Below, in pieces: positions 42,693 to 51,842 of a stretch of 64,000 bases of DNA. The DNA is taken from assembly GCA_964470865.1 (NCBI GenBank), contig CAYYFR010000008.1, positions 1 to 64,000 of the forward strand, in the 5' to 3' direction. Position 1 is the stretch's first letter, and each line of letters begins with the position of its first letter. Under the pieces are notes generated by a model. It had not been told where the DNA came from. It saw only the letters and a list, made by a program, of their open reading frames with translations, and did not search any database. Made by a program: the position numbers and the translations under genes. This DNA is from JAEUOS01 sp964470865. GTDB lineage: Bacteria > Pseudomonadota > Gammaproteobacteria > Burkholderiales > JAEUOS01.

Positions 42693-43907
42693 ATGAGTTT
42701 TCAGCAAGGACTATCCGGACTCAACTCCGCAGCCAAGAATCTGGACGTGATCGGCAACAACATCTCGAACTCGGCCACGGTCGGGTTCAAGGGTTCCGCC
42801 GCACAGTTTTCCGACGTCTTCGCCAATACCGCCGGCGGTAGCGGCGGTACCTCGGTGGGCATCGGCACTGCCGTATCGGCAGTGGTGCAGACGTTCGCCC
42901 AGGGCAACATCGAGGTCACCAGCAATCCGCTCGATATGGCCATCAACGGCAGCGGCTTTTACCGCTTGTCCAGCAACGGCACCGTCAGCTATACCCGCAA
43001 CGGCCAGTTTCAGGTAGACAAGAACGGCTACCTGACCAGTTCCCAAGGCTACAACCTGACCGGCTATCCGGCCGCCGCCAATGGTATCGGCGTCACCCGC
43101 GCAGCGCCGGCAAACCTGCAGATATCGAACGCCGACCTGCCGCCAGTCGCCACCACCGCAGCTACCGTCGGCGCCAACTTCGATTCGCGCAACGCGCCCT
43201 TGACCACTGCCGGTTTCGACCTCACCGACCCCGCCACCTATCACGGTGCGACTTCGATGTCGGCCTATGATTCCCTGGGCAATCCGCATACCCTGTCGTT
43301 GTATTTTGTCAAGACTGCGGCCAATACCTGGAGCGTGTTCGGCGCCAACGACGGCACGCAGATCGGCGCCGGCCCGGTCGGGGGCATGACATTCAATTCC
43401 AGTGGTGCGATCGCCGCGGCGCCAACCATTGCGCTGTCGCTGCCGGTTTCGACCGGCGCCGCAACCATTGCGATGAGCCTGGACATGACCGGGAGCACGC
43501 AATTCGGTTCGCTGTTCGGTGTCAATTCGATCACGCAGGACGGCTATTCCTCGGGCAAGCTGACCGGTTTCGCGATCGCCGCCGATGGCCTGATCAGCGG
43601 GCGTTACTCCAACGGTCAGAGTCGGGCCCAGGGCCAGGTGGTGTTGTCGAACTTCACCAACCCCCAGGGCCTGCAACTCCTGGGCGGCAACCAGTGGGCG
43701 GAAACCTCGGATTCGGGCGTGCCCTTGACCGGCGCGCCCATCAGCGGCAACTTGGGCGCGTTGCAGTCGGGCGCGGTGGAATCGTCCAACGTCGACCTGA
43801 CCGCTGAATTGGTCAGCATGATCACCGCGCAGCGGGTCTACCAGGCCAACGCGCAGACCATCAAGACCCAGGATTCCGTGTTGCAGACCCTGGTCAATCT
43901 GCGGTGA
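42693..43907 (+). CDS. flgE: Flagellar hook protein FlgE
   Basis: FlgE builds the hook. The 404-residue protein begins MSFQQGLSGLNSAAKNLDVI and has the axial signature IGNNISNSATVGFKGSAAQF. A variable middle follows, and the C-terminal block VDLTAELVSMITAQRVYQAN with QDSVLQTLVNLR. AGGAG lies ahead of ATG 42693. Confidence 0.97.
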   Translation: MSFQQGLSGLNSAAKNLDVIGNNISNSATVGFKGSAAQFSDVFANTAGGSGGTSVGIGTAVSAVVQTFAQGNIEVTSNPLDMAINGSGFYRLSSNGTVSYTRNGQFQVDKNGYLTSSQGYNLTGYPAAANGIGVTRAAPANLQISNADLPPVATTAATVGANFDSRNAPLTTAGFDLTDPATYHGATSMSAYDSLGNPHTLSLYFVKTAANTWSVFGANDGTQIGAGPVGGMTFNSSGAIAAAPTIALSLPVSTGAATIAMSLDMTGSTQFGSLFGVNSITQDGYSSGKLTGFAIAADGLISGRYSNGQSRAQGQVVLSNFTNPQGLQLLGGNQWAETSDSGVPLTGAPISGNLGALQSGAVESSNVDLTAELVSMITAQRVYQANAQTIKTQDSVLQTLVNLR

Positions 43908-43938
43908 AACCTGACCACACCGACCGGACGGGCGCAGC

Positions 43939-44679
43939 ATGGACCGCATGATCTACGTTGCCGCCAGCGGCGTGCGCAGCACCATGCAGCGCCAGGAGGT
44001 CTTGGCCAACAATCTGGCGAACGCCAACACGCCGGGCTTTCGCGCCGAGACGGTGGCCTTCCGGGTGGCCCCGGTGACCGGGCCCGGTCTGCCCACGCGC
44101 GCGTTCGTGGCCGAATCCACGCCAGGTGCGGATTTCACGCCGGGCGTCATCACCACCACCGGTCGGCCACTGGATGTGGCGGTGCAGGGCCAGGGTTTTT
44201 TCGCCGTGCAGGCCAGCGACGGCAATGAGGCCTATACCCGCAACGGCGGATTCCAGGTCAATGACCAGGGTCTGCTGCAGACACTGGCCGGCCAACTGGT
44301 GCTGGGCGACGGCGGGCCGATCAGCGTGCCGCCCAACAGCACGATTTCGATCGCGGCCGACGGCTCGATTTCCGGCAGCCCGGCCGGGGCGGCCAGGAAT
44401 GTCTCGCCGATCGGTCGCCTGAAGCTGGTCAACCCTGCCGGCTCCGACATGGCGCGTGGCGGCGACGGCCTGTTCCGCATGAAGGACGGTGCCGAAGCGC
44501 CGGTCGATGCGCGCGTGCGCGTGGCCGCAGGCGCGATCGAAGGCAGCAATGTCAACGCCGTCGAGACCATGGTCGGCATGATCACCCTGGCGCGGCAGTT
44601 CGAGATGCAGATGAAGTTGATGCAATCCGCCGATGCCGCCGCCCGCAAGGGCACGCAACTGTTGGCAAGCAACGGCTAA
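43939..44679 (+). CDS. flgF: Flagellar rod protein FlgF
   Basis: The 246-residue rod protein begins MDRMIYVAASGVRSTMQRQE, has VLANNLANANTPGFRAETVA, and ends with NAVETMVGMITLARQFEMQM and the usual short helix. Length and order (between flgE and flgG) are standard for FlgF. Confidence 0.96.
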   Translation: MDRMIYVAASGVRSTMQRQEVLANNLANANTPGFRAETVAFRVAPVTGPGLPTRAFVAESTPGADFTPGVITTTGRPLDVAVQGQGFFAVQASDGNEAYTRNGGFQVNDQGLLQTLAGQLVLGDGGPISVPPNSTISIAADGSISGSPAGAARNVSPIGRLKLVNPAGSDMARGGDGLFRMKDGAEAPVDARVRVAAGAIEGSNVNAVETMVGMITLARQFEMQMKLMQSADAAARKGTQLLASNG

Positions 44680-44720
44680 GCGCGCACCCCCCCCGCCAAT
44701 TTGAACAACGGAACCAGCCC

Positions 44721-45503
44721 ATGATTCGCTCCCTGTGGATTGCCAAGACCGGACTCGATGCCCAGCAGACCCAGCTTGACGTCATCTCCAACAATCTGGC
44801 TAATGTCAGCACCAACGGCTTCAAGCGTTCGCGTGCCGTGTTCGAAGACTTGCTGTACCAGAACCTGCGCCAACCCGGGGCACAGTCGTCGCAGACCACG
44901 CAGGTACCGACCGGGCTGATGGTGGGCACCGGCGTGCGGCCGGTGGCCACCGCACGCATGTTCACCCAGGGTAACCTGCAGCAGACCGGCAACAACCTCG
45001 ATATCGCCATCAACGGCCAGGGCTTTTTCCAGGTACAGATGCCCGATGGTACGGTCGGCTACAGCCGTGACGGCAGCTTTCATCGCGATTCCGGCGGCGT
45101 GATGGTGACTTCCAACGGCCATCCCTTGCAGCCCTCCATCACTGTTCCCGCCAATGCGCTGACGATCACCATCGGCCAGGATGGCACGGTGCAGGCGACC
45201 GTGCCCGGGACGGCGGCACCGACCACCCTGGGTTCGATCACGTTGGCGAACTTTGTCAATCCCGGCGGCATGCAGCCGCTCGGGCAAAACCTGTTTGCCG
45301 AGACCGCCGCATCAGGCACGCCGCAGTCGGGCGCGCCCGGCAGCAATGGTCACGGTGTGCTCAATCAGGGCTATGTCGAGACCTCGAACGTCAACATAGT
45401 CGAGGAGATGGTGTCGATGATCCAGACCCAGCGTGCCTACGAGATCAACTCCAAGGCGATCCAGACCTCCGACCAGATGCTGCAGAAGCTGACGCAACTG
45501 TAA
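44721..45503 (+). CDS. flgG: Distal rod protein FlgG
   Basis: FlgG is the main distal rod subunit. The 260-residue protein starts MIRSLWIAKTGLDAQQTQLD, carries VISNNLANVSTNGFKRSRAV and ends VNIVEEMVSMIQTQRAYEIN then SKAIQTSDQMLQKLTQL, nearly invariant in the family. Confidence 0.97.
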   Translation: MIRSLWIAKTGLDAQQTQLDVISNNLANVSTNGFKRSRAVFEDLLYQNLRQPGAQSSQTTQVPTGLMVGTGVRPVATARMFTQGNLQQTGNNLDIAINGQGFFQVQMPDGTVGYSRDGSFHRDSGGVMVTSNGHPLQPSITVPANALTITIGQDGTVQATVPGTAAPTTLGSITLANFVNPGGMQPLGQNLFAETAASGTPQSGAPGSNGHGVLNQGYVETSNVNIVEEMVSMIQTQRAYEINSKAIQTSDQMLQKLTQL

Positions 45504-45550
45504 GCCCGCGTCCGAGCCCCGCCCGCAACTTCACCAGAACCCGGACTCCG

Positions 45551-46321
45551 ATGAATCCCACACACAAATCCGGCCGCACGCCCAAGCGCGGCCGCAGCAC
45601 CGTTCCTGGCATGCTCGATCGCAGTCTCGCGCCCCGCTATTGGCGGCGCGACACGCCGCTGGCGGTCGTGCTGATCGTCTCATTGGCGGCAATTGCAGGT
45701 TGCGCCCCGTTTCCCAAGGTAGAAGTGCGCGAACCGACCTCGGCCCGGCCGCTACCGCCGCCAAGGACCGTCCAGCTCAACGGTGCGATCTACCAGCAGG
45801 CCGCCTTCCGCCCGCTGTTCGAGGACAATCGCGCGCGTTTCGTGGGCGACATCCTGACCATCAACATCAACGAGAACCTGTCGGCCACGCAGGAGAAAAA
45901 ATCCTCGACCAGCAAGACCGGCACTGTCACCGCAGCCAATCCGAATGTCAAACTGCCGATTGGCGGCAGCTTCGGCGCCAATGTGATCTCGGTCAATGGC
46001 GCATCGTCGAACACCTTCGACGGCAAAGGCTCGACCAACAGCACCAACGCCTTCACCGGCACCATCACTGTCACCGTGGTCGACGTATTGCCCAACGGCA
46101 ATCTGGTGGTCTCCGGCGAAAAGCAGATCGGCAACAACCGGCAGGTCGAGACCGTGCGTTTCTCCGGCGTGGTCAATCCGTTCAACCTGGTCAACAACAA
46201 CACCGTCAGCTCGACCCAGGTGGCGGATGCACGCATTGAAATGCGCGGCCAGGGCCAGGTGGACGAGGCCCAGGTGATGGGATGGCTGGCGCGGTTTTTC
46301 CTGACTTTCCTGCCGTTTTGA
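45551..46321 (+). CDS. flgH: Flagellar L-ring lipoprotein FlgH
   Basis: FlgH forms the outer-membrane ring. The 256-residue protein has a long N-terminal extension before a lipoprotein signal with lipobox IAGC (Cys near residue 51). The FlgH core follows: RFVGDILTININENLSATQ, LPIGGSFGANVIS, VLPNGNLVVSGEKQIGNNR and MGWLARFFLTFLPF. A start at the later ATG (45611) would give a more typical signal peptide. Immediately after the stop is the two-hairpin element, copy B. Confidence 0.94.
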   Translation: MNPTHKSGRTPKRGRSTVPGMLDRSLAPRYWRRDTPLAVVLIVSLAAIAGCAPFPKVEVREPTSARPLPPPRTVQLNGAIYQQAAFRPLFEDNRARFVGDILTININENLSATQEKKSSTSKTGTVTAANPNVKLPIGGSFGANVISVNGASSNTFDGKGSTNSTNAFTGTITVTVVDVLPNGNLVVSGEKQIGNNRQVETVRFSGVVNPFNLVNNNTVSSTQVADARIEMRGQGQVDEAQVMGWLARFFLTFLPF

Positions 46322-46322
46322 G

Positions 46323-46397
46323 CGGGCAAAAGTGCAAACCTACTTTTGCCCGAACCATGTATGCGTGAAATCGCTGGCGGAGCCAGACAATTTCACG
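46323..46397 (+). repeat. Two-hairpin intergenic element, copy B (flgH-flgI)
   Basis: It starts 2 nt after the flgH stop. Hairpin 1 (46323-46352) has a perfect 11-bp stem CGGGCAAAAGT/ACTTTTGCCCG with loop GCAAACCT. After 13 nt comes hairpin 2 (46364-46397): outer stem CGTGAAA/TTTCACG, 3- and 4-nt internal loop, inner stem CTGGC/GCCAG closed by GGA. It shares loop and core pattern with copies A and C. Confidence 0.8.
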
Positions 46398-46434
46398 TAC
46401 GAAAAACCTGATGAAGCAAACCGGAGTGTTTGTC

Positions 46435-47559
46435 ATGCATGAGAAGTTGCGCAGGCTGATGGCTTACAGCGCCCTGTTGTTTTGCGCGGCGATGGTGGCC
46501 GCGCCGCAGGTGCGTGCCGAGCGCATCAAGGACATTGCCTCGGTGCAGGGGGTACGGCCCAACCAGTTGCTCGGCTATGGCCTGGTGGTGGGATTGGACG
46601 GCACTGGCGACCAGACCACGCAGACACCATTTACGGTACAAAGCATCACCGCGATGCTGGCGCAAATGGGTGTGAATCTGCCGCCGGGCACCAACCTGCA
46701 GCTGAAAAACGTGGCCGCGGTGATGGTGGCTGCGCAGTTGCCGGCATTTGCGCAACCCGGGCAGCTGCTCGATGTGACGGTGTCGTCCATGGGCAATGCC
46801 AAGTCGTTGCGCGGCGGCATGTTGCTGATGACGCCGCTGAAGGGCGCGGACGGGCAGATCTACGCGATGTCGCAGGGCAACCTGGTTGTCGCCGGGGCCG
46901 GTGATTCAGCGGCTGGCTCCAAGGCGCAGATCAATCATCTCAATGCAGGGCGGATTCCGGGTGGCGCCACCGTGGAGCGCGCCGTCGCCAGCCCCTTCCT
47001 GCTGGGCGATGTATTGCGCCTCGAACTGCACAGCATGGACTTCGGCACCGCCGGGCGGGTGGTGGATGCGATCAACCGGCGCATGGGCGCAGGTGCGGCG
47101 CAGGCGCTTGACGCGCGGGTAATCCAGGTACGCGCGCCGCAGGCGCCAAACGACCGGGTCGCTTTCATGGCGCAACTGGAGAATCTCAACGTCGACGTCG
47201 TGGCCGGCGCTGCCAAGGTGATCGTCAACGCCCGCACCGGCTCGGTGGTGATGAACCAGTCGGTCACTCTGGAGCCGGTTGCGGTGGCGCACGGCAACCT
47301 GTCGGTCACCATCAATTCGACCCCGGTGGTGAGCCAGCCTGCGCCGCTGTCACAGGGCGGGCAAACGGTGGTCACCGAAAAGGCCAACATCCAGATTAGT
47401 CAGGATGGCGGCAAGATGGTGATGCTTGAAGCCGGTGCGCGCTTGGCCGATGTGGTCAAGGCGCTCAACTCGCTGGGCGCCACGCCGCAGGATCTGCTGG
47501 CGATCCTGCAGGCGATGAAATCCTCCGGCGCGCTGCGTGCCGAGCTGGAAATAATTTGA
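46435..47559 (+). CDS. flgI: Flagellar P-ring protein FlgI
   Basis: FlgI forms the peptidoglycan-associated ring. The protein has a signal peptide ending PQVRA, then ERIKDIASVQGVRPNQLLGY, VVGLDGTGDQT, FTVQSITAMLAQMGV and the C-terminal VVKALNSLGATPQDLLAIL. ATG 46435 (374 residues) is chosen because GGAG lies upstream; ATG 46411 (382 residues) is the alternative. FlgA should chaperone it. Confidence 0.96.
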   Translation: MHEKLRRLMAYSALLFCAAMVAAPQVRAERIKDIASVQGVRPNQLLGYGLVVGLDGTGDQTTQTPFTVQSITAMLAQMGVNLPPGTNLQLKNVAAVMVAAQLPAFAQPGQLLDVTVSSMGNAKSLRGGMLLMTPLKGADGQIYAMSQGNLVVAGAGDSAAGSKAQINHLNAGRIPGGATVERAVASPFLLGDVLRLELHSMDFGTAGRVVDAINRRMGAGAAQALDARVIQVRAPQAPNDRVAFMAQLENLNVDVVAGAAKVIVNARTGSVVMNQSVTLEPVAVAHGNLSVTINSTPVVSQPAPLSQGGQTVVTEKANIQISQDGGKMVMLEAGARLADVVKALNSLGATPQDLLAILQAMKSSGALRAELEII

Positions 47560-47560
47560 G

Positions 47561-47635
47561 TCGAAAAAAGTGAAAACCACCTTTTTTCGAGGTCTGTACA
47601 GCGCCAAATTGCCGGCGGAGCCGGTCGATTCGGCG
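47561..47635 (+). repeat. Two-hairpin intergenic element, copy C (flgI-flgJ)
   Basis: It starts 1 nt after the flgI stop. Hairpin 1 (47561-47590) is a perfect 10-bp stem TCGAAAAAAG/CTTTTTTCGA with loop TGAAAACCAC. After 11 nt comes hairpin 2 (47602-47635): outer CGCC/GGCG plus AA/TT around an A-C mismatch, internal loop of 3 and 4 nt, inner stem CCGGC/GCCGG closed by GGA. The outer stem sequence differs from copies A and B but still pairs, which supports a conserved structure. Confidence 0.8.
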
Positions 47636-47697
47636 ACGAAAAAGCTACGCAAGAGCTCCTCGCGTTGGTGGGCCGACTGCATCTACGAGGTGACACC

Positions 47698-48609
47698 ATG
47701 AGTAACGCAACGCTTGCTTCCACTTCCGCGTCCGGCGCCTTTGCGCTGGATGCCAACGCGCTTGAATCGCTCAAGCGCAAGTCGCGCGAGGCCGGTGGCG
47801 ACGGTCACAAGCAGGCGGTCAAGCAGGCCGCGGCGCAATTCGAGGCGGTGTTCATGAACATGCTCATGAAGAGCATGCGCGACACCCTGCCCAAAGACGG
47901 CATGCTCGAATCCGACAGCACGCGTAGCTACACCGGCATGTTCGATCAGCAGTTGACGCAAAAGCTGTCGGACAAGGGCATGGGCTTGGCGGACATGATC
48001 GTGCGCCAACTGGAGCGCCGCACCGTCGATCCGGCCACCCTGACCCAGGGCGGCCGGCGCGACGCCGCCAGCACGCTCGACCGCCTGCGCTCGGCCACGG
48101 CTGCTGCCGCGGTGGAGGGGGGCGCGGCCGGCGTCGGGCAGCCCGGTGCTACGGCCCGCGAGTTTGTGCGCGCGCGCTGGACCGACGCACAGGCGGCGGC
48201 ACAGGCCACCGGCGTGCCGGCGCAATTCATCCTGGGCCAGGCGGCGCTTGAATCCGGTTGGGGGCGGCGCGAAATCAAGGGCGCCGACGGCAGCGCCAGC
48301 AACAACCTGTTCGGCATCAAGGCTACCGGTGGCTGGAAGGGGGGCACCGTAGAAGCGGTAACCACCGAGTACGTGGGCGGAGTCGCGCGCAAGGTCACCG
48401 AGAAGTTTCGCGCCTACGCTTCGCACGCCGAAAGCTTCGCCGACTATGCGCGCCTGATCGGTAACAACCCGCGCTATGCAGCCAGCCTCAAGGCCGGTGA
48501 CGCCGGGCAGTTTGCGCAAAGCCTGCAGCAGGCGGGCTATGCCACGGACCCCAACTACGCGAAAAAGCTGACCTCGGTGATCGCCCAGACCTTGCGCGCG
48601 GTCGCCTGA
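47698..48609 (+). CDS. flgJ: Rod-capping protein and peptidoglycan hydrolase FlgJ
   Basis: FlgJ guides rod assembly with its N-terminal domain and opens the cell wall with its C-terminal glucosaminidase. In this 303-residue protein the N-terminal half has QAAAQFEAVFMNMLMKSMRD and the Ser/Thr/Gly linker. The C-terminal half has QFILGQAALESGWGRREI (catalytic Glu in ALESGWG) and SNNLFGIKATGGWKGGTV. ATG 47698 follows GAGGTGACACC; 47665 in frame is unlikely. Confidence 0.95.
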   Translation: MSNATLASTSASGAFALDANALESLKRKSREAGGDGHKQAVKQAAAQFEAVFMNMLMKSMRDTLPKDGMLESDSTRSYTGMFDQQLTQKLSDKGMGLADMIVRQLERRTVDPATLTQGGRRDAASTLDRLRSATAAAAVEGGAAGVGQPGATAREFVRARWTDAQAAAQATGVPAQFILGQAALESGWGRREIKGADGSASNNLFGIKATGGWKGGTVEAVTTEYVGGVARKVTEKFRAYASHAESFADYARLIGNNPRYAASLKAGDAGQFAQSLQQAGYATDPNYAKKLTSVIAQTLRAVA

Positions 48610-48625
48610 AGCGGAGAACCAGGAC

Positions 48626-50515
48626 ATGTCCCTGATCGGCGCCGGCATGGCCGGATTGAAGGCGGCTCAAACCGCGCTTTCGACAACTTCTCACAACATC
48701 AGCAACGTCAATACACCGGGCTTCTCGCGCCAGCGCACGGTACAGGGCACCAGCACGCCGCAATACAGCGGCGCCGGCTACATCGGGCAGGGCGCGAACG
48801 TGAACACCATCGAACGCGCCTACAACAGGTTTCTCGACCTGCAGGCGCGTGAAGCGCAGTCGCAGGCCAGCCATTTCGATTCGCTGTCACGGCAACTCGC
48901 CAACGTTGACCAGATTTTTTCCGACCAGTCCGCCGGCCTGTCGCCTGCGCTGGACGATTTCTTCAAATCGATCGGTACCGTTTCCGCCAATCCGGCAGAC
49001 GCGGCCGCGCGCCAGACCATGATTTCGGGTGCCGAGGTGCTGGCGGCACGCTTTCGCGACATGTCGAGCCAGCTCGGTGCGTTGCGCTCCGGGGTCAACG
49101 AGCAAGTCGCCTTGTCGGTGGCGGCGCTCAACTTCGCGGCGACGCAAATTGCCGACCTCAACGACAAGATATCGCTCTCCACCGGTGCGGGTGCACAGCC
49201 ACCCAACGATTTGCTGGATCGGCGCGACATTCTGCTGCGCGATCTGGCCAAGGAGGTACGCGTTACCACCGTGGCCGGTACCAACGGTGCGATCAACGTA
49301 TTCCTGTCGAACGGTCAGCCACTGGTGCTCGACGCGCGCAGCTTCGACTTGAGCGCCCAGGCCGACCCGGCCGACGCCGCCAATTTGGTGGTCGGGCTTG
49401 GCACCGCCAGCAACTTTCGCGCCTTCGAGGATGCCACTGTCACAGGAGGTGTGCTGGGCGGAGCGCTGACCTTCCGCAGTCAGACCCTAAGCACCGCGCA
49501 GAATGCGCTGGGCCGCATTGCCGGCGCCCTGGCAACCGCCTTCAACGCCCAGCATGCCACCGGACAGGATCGCAGCGGTGCCATGGGCGGCGCCTTCTTC
49601 GCCTTTGACGGGCCGCTGTCGCAGTCGAATGCGCAAAACAGTGGCAATGGCGTGCTTGCAGCCAGCATTGCAGACTACCAGGCGCTCACCACCAGCGACT
49701 ACCGCGTCAACTACGACGGCACCAACTACATCGTCACGCGCCTGTCGGACAACAGTCAGCAGAGCGTGGCCAGCCTGCCGCAGACCATCGACGGCTTCAG
49801 CCTGAGTCTGGCGAGCGGTACGCCGGCCGCCGGCGACAGTTTCAGGATCATGCCCACGCGCGCGGCGGCGGCCGGCATTACTTCGCTGATTGCCGACCCG
49901 GCACGCATTGCCGCCGCCTTGCCGGTGCGAGCGACTACCAATTCCGCAAACCTGGGCAACGGCGGCTTGCGCGTCAACAGCGTGACACCGCCCGCCGGTG
50001 CCAACCTGACGCAGCCGGTGACGATCACCTTCAGTGGCGCGACTACCTTCAACGTGAGCGGCACCGGTACCGGCAATCCGAGCGGGCTGACCTACACCCC
50101 GGGCATGACGCTTTCGTACAACGGCTGGAGTGCGCAACTACAGGGCACGATGGCCGTAGGCGACAGTTTCGTTATCGGAGTCAATAGCAACGGTGCCGGT
50201 GACAACGGCAATCTGCTTGCCCTGGCGAGTCTGAATACCGGATCCCTGCTGGGCGGCGGTAATCTGAGTGTCGGCGAGGCCTACGCCCAGGCGGTCAGCG
50301 ATGCGGGCAACCAGTCGCGTGCGGCCAACGCCGGGGCCAAGGCGCAAGGTGCAGTTCTGAGCCAGGCCAATGGCGCACAGCAGGCGGTCTCCGGGGTGAA
50401 TCTGGACGAGGAGGCTGGCAATCTGCTCAGGTACCAGCAGGCCTACCAGGCTGCCGGACGGGTGATCTCGACGGCCAATACTCTGTTCGATGAAATTCTG
50501 GGCTTGATGCGATAA
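48626..50515 (+). CDS. flgK: Hook-filament junction protein FlgK
   Basis: The 629-residue junction protein has the N-terminal SLIGAGMAGLKAAQTALSTT and SHNISNVNTPGFSRQRTV, a long variable middle and the C-terminal SGVNLDEEAGNLLRYQQAYQ, with ISTANTLFDEILGLMR at the end. Its length is within the upper part of the family range. A diverged copy of the 111-bp element starts right after its stop. Confidence 0.96.
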   Translation: MSLIGAGMAGLKAAQTALSTTSHNISNVNTPGFSRQRTVQGTSTPQYSGAGYIGQGANVNTIERAYNRFLDLQAREAQSQASHFDSLSRQLANVDQIFSDQSAGLSPALDDFFKSIGTVSANPADAAARQTMISGAEVLAARFRDMSSQLGALRSGVNEQVALSVAALNFAATQIADLNDKISLSTGAGAQPPNDLLDRRDILLRDLAKEVRVTTVAGTNGAINVFLSNGQPLVLDARSFDLSAQADPADAANLVVGLGTASNFRAFEDATVTGGVLGGALTFRSQTLSTAQNALGRIAGALATAFNAQHATGQDRSGAMGGAFFAFDGPLSQSNAQNSGNGVLAASIADYQALTTSDYRVNYDGTNYIVTRLSDNSQQSVASLPQTIDGFSLSLASGTPAAGDSFRIMPTRAAAAGITSLIADPARIAAALPVRATTNSANLGNGGLRVNSVTPPAGANLTQPVTITFSGATTFNVSGTGTGNPSGLTYTPGMTLSYNGWSAQLQGTMAVGDSFVIGVNSNGAGDNGNLLALASLNTGSLLGGGNLSVGEAYAQAVSDAGNQSRAANAGAKAQGAVLSQANGAQQAVSGVNLDEEAGNLLRYQQAYQAAGRVISTANTLFDEILGLMR

Positions 50516-50626
50516 CGGCATGCGCAATATGTCCGAAGGGAAGCGCAGGCCGCCGTTACAGCGGATTGAATTGATTGAAGACTGTCTTTCGAGGGTCCGC
50601 AACACGGGGACTTGTTCAGCGTTTTC
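50516..50626 (-). repeat. 111-bp inverted-repeat element, diverged copy 4
   Basis: From 50564 to 50626 the sequence matches the 3' half of the copy at 51841-51951 (GGGACTTGTTCAGCGTTTTC and TTCGAG-TCCGCA blocks). The first half (50516-50563) is only weakly similar (GTCCG-AGG). The span from the flgK stop to the end of the match is again exactly 111 bp, so I read it as an old copy in the same orientation as copy 2. Confidence 0.6.
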
Positions 50627-50642
50627 ATAAACGGAATCAAGC

Positions 50643-51842
50643 ATGCGAATCAGCACATCAATGATGTATGACATGGGCGTGGGCGCACTGACCGCGCAGC
50701 AGGGCGAACTGCTGCGCACGCAGCAGCAAATGGCTTCGCAGCGCCGCCTTCTCTCCGCCGCCGACGATCCGGCGGCCGCCGCCACCGCGTTGCGCGTGTC
50801 GCAATCGCTGGCGCGCAATCAGCAGATCGAAGCCAATCAGGCGGCCGCCGCGAATCGTCTGGCGATTGGCGAATCGGCCTTGAGTTCGGTGGGCGATGTG
50901 TTGCAGAGCGTTCAGGAGCGGCTGCTGCAGGCGCAGAACGGCACTTTGTCGAGTACGGAGCGTTCGATGATCGCCGCCGATGTCGACAACATGCTGGGGC
51001 AGTTGCTGGCGCTGGCCAATTCGAAGGACGGCACCGGGGCCTATTTGTTTGCAGGCTTTGCCGAAACCACCACGCCGTTTGTGGCCGGCGCCGGTGGTGT
51101 GGCCTATCAGGGTGATGACGGCGCCCGCACCCTCGAGGTCGCCAGCGGGCGAAACCTGGCCGTATCTGCCTCGGGCAGCGATGTTTTCATGCGCGTCAAA
51201 ACCGGCAACGGCGTATTTTCGACCGCCGCCAATCCTGCCAACACCGGCGCGGGGCGCATAGATTCCGGCAGCGTTGCCAACCCGTCGGCCCTGACCGGCC
51301 GTGCCTATGAACTGACCTTCAATGTGGGAGGAGGAGGCACCACCTACGACGTCTTCGATGTCACCGCCGGTGCGAGCGTGTCGAGCGGCAACCCATTTAC
51401 CGCCGGGCAGTCGATCAGCGTGGCCGGCATGCAGTTCGGTATCACTGGCGGCCCTGCCAACGGCGATCGTTTCACCGCTGCTTCGTCGACCAACCAAAGC
51501 GTTTTCAAGGCCATCGCGGACGCCAGTGCGGCGCTGCGTTCCGGCGCCAACGATGCGCTGCGCCAGACCCAGGTCAACGCAATGCTTGCAAGTCTCGATC
51601 AATCGATGAATCGGGCGCTCACCGTGCGCGCCGAGTTCGGTTCACGCTTGAACGAGATCTCGGCACACCAGAACGTGTCTGGTGCGGTGGTGCTGGAACA
51701 CCAGCGCCGGCTCTCGGAGTTGCAGGACGTCGACTACACCGAGGCTGCCACCCGGCTGATGCGCCAAGAGACCGCGACCCAGGCGGCGCAGCAGTCGTTC
51801 GCCAGGGTTGCGCAGTTGTCGCTGTTCAACTACCTCGGTTGA
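50643..51842 (+). CDS. flgL: Hook-filament junction protein FlgL
   Basis: FlgL is the second junction protein. The 399-residue protein starts MRISTSMMYDMGVGALTAQQ and has SQRRLLSAADDPAAAATALR. Its C-terminal flagellin-like end is LEHQRRLSELQDVDYTEAAT and TQAAQQSFARVAQLSLFNYL. It lies between two copies of the 111-bp element. Confidence 0.96.
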   Translation: MRISTSMMYDMGVGALTAQQGELLRTQQQMASQRRLLSAADDPAAAATALRVSQSLARNQQIEANQAAAANRLAIGESALSSVGDVLQSVQERLLQAQNGTLSSTERSMIAADVDNMLGQLLALANSKDGTGAYLFAGFAETTTPFVAGAGGVAYQGDDGARTLEVASGRNLAVSASGSDVFMRVKTGNGVFSTAANPANTGAGRIDSGSVANPSALTGRAYELTFNVGGGGTTYDVFDVTAGASVSSGNPFTAGQSISVAGMQFGITGGPANGDRFTAASSTNQSVFKAIADASAALRSGANDALRQTQVNAMLASLDQSMNRALTVRAEFGSRLNEISAHQNVSGAVVLEHQRRLSELQDVDYTEAATRLMRQETATQAAQQSFARVAQLSLFNYLG

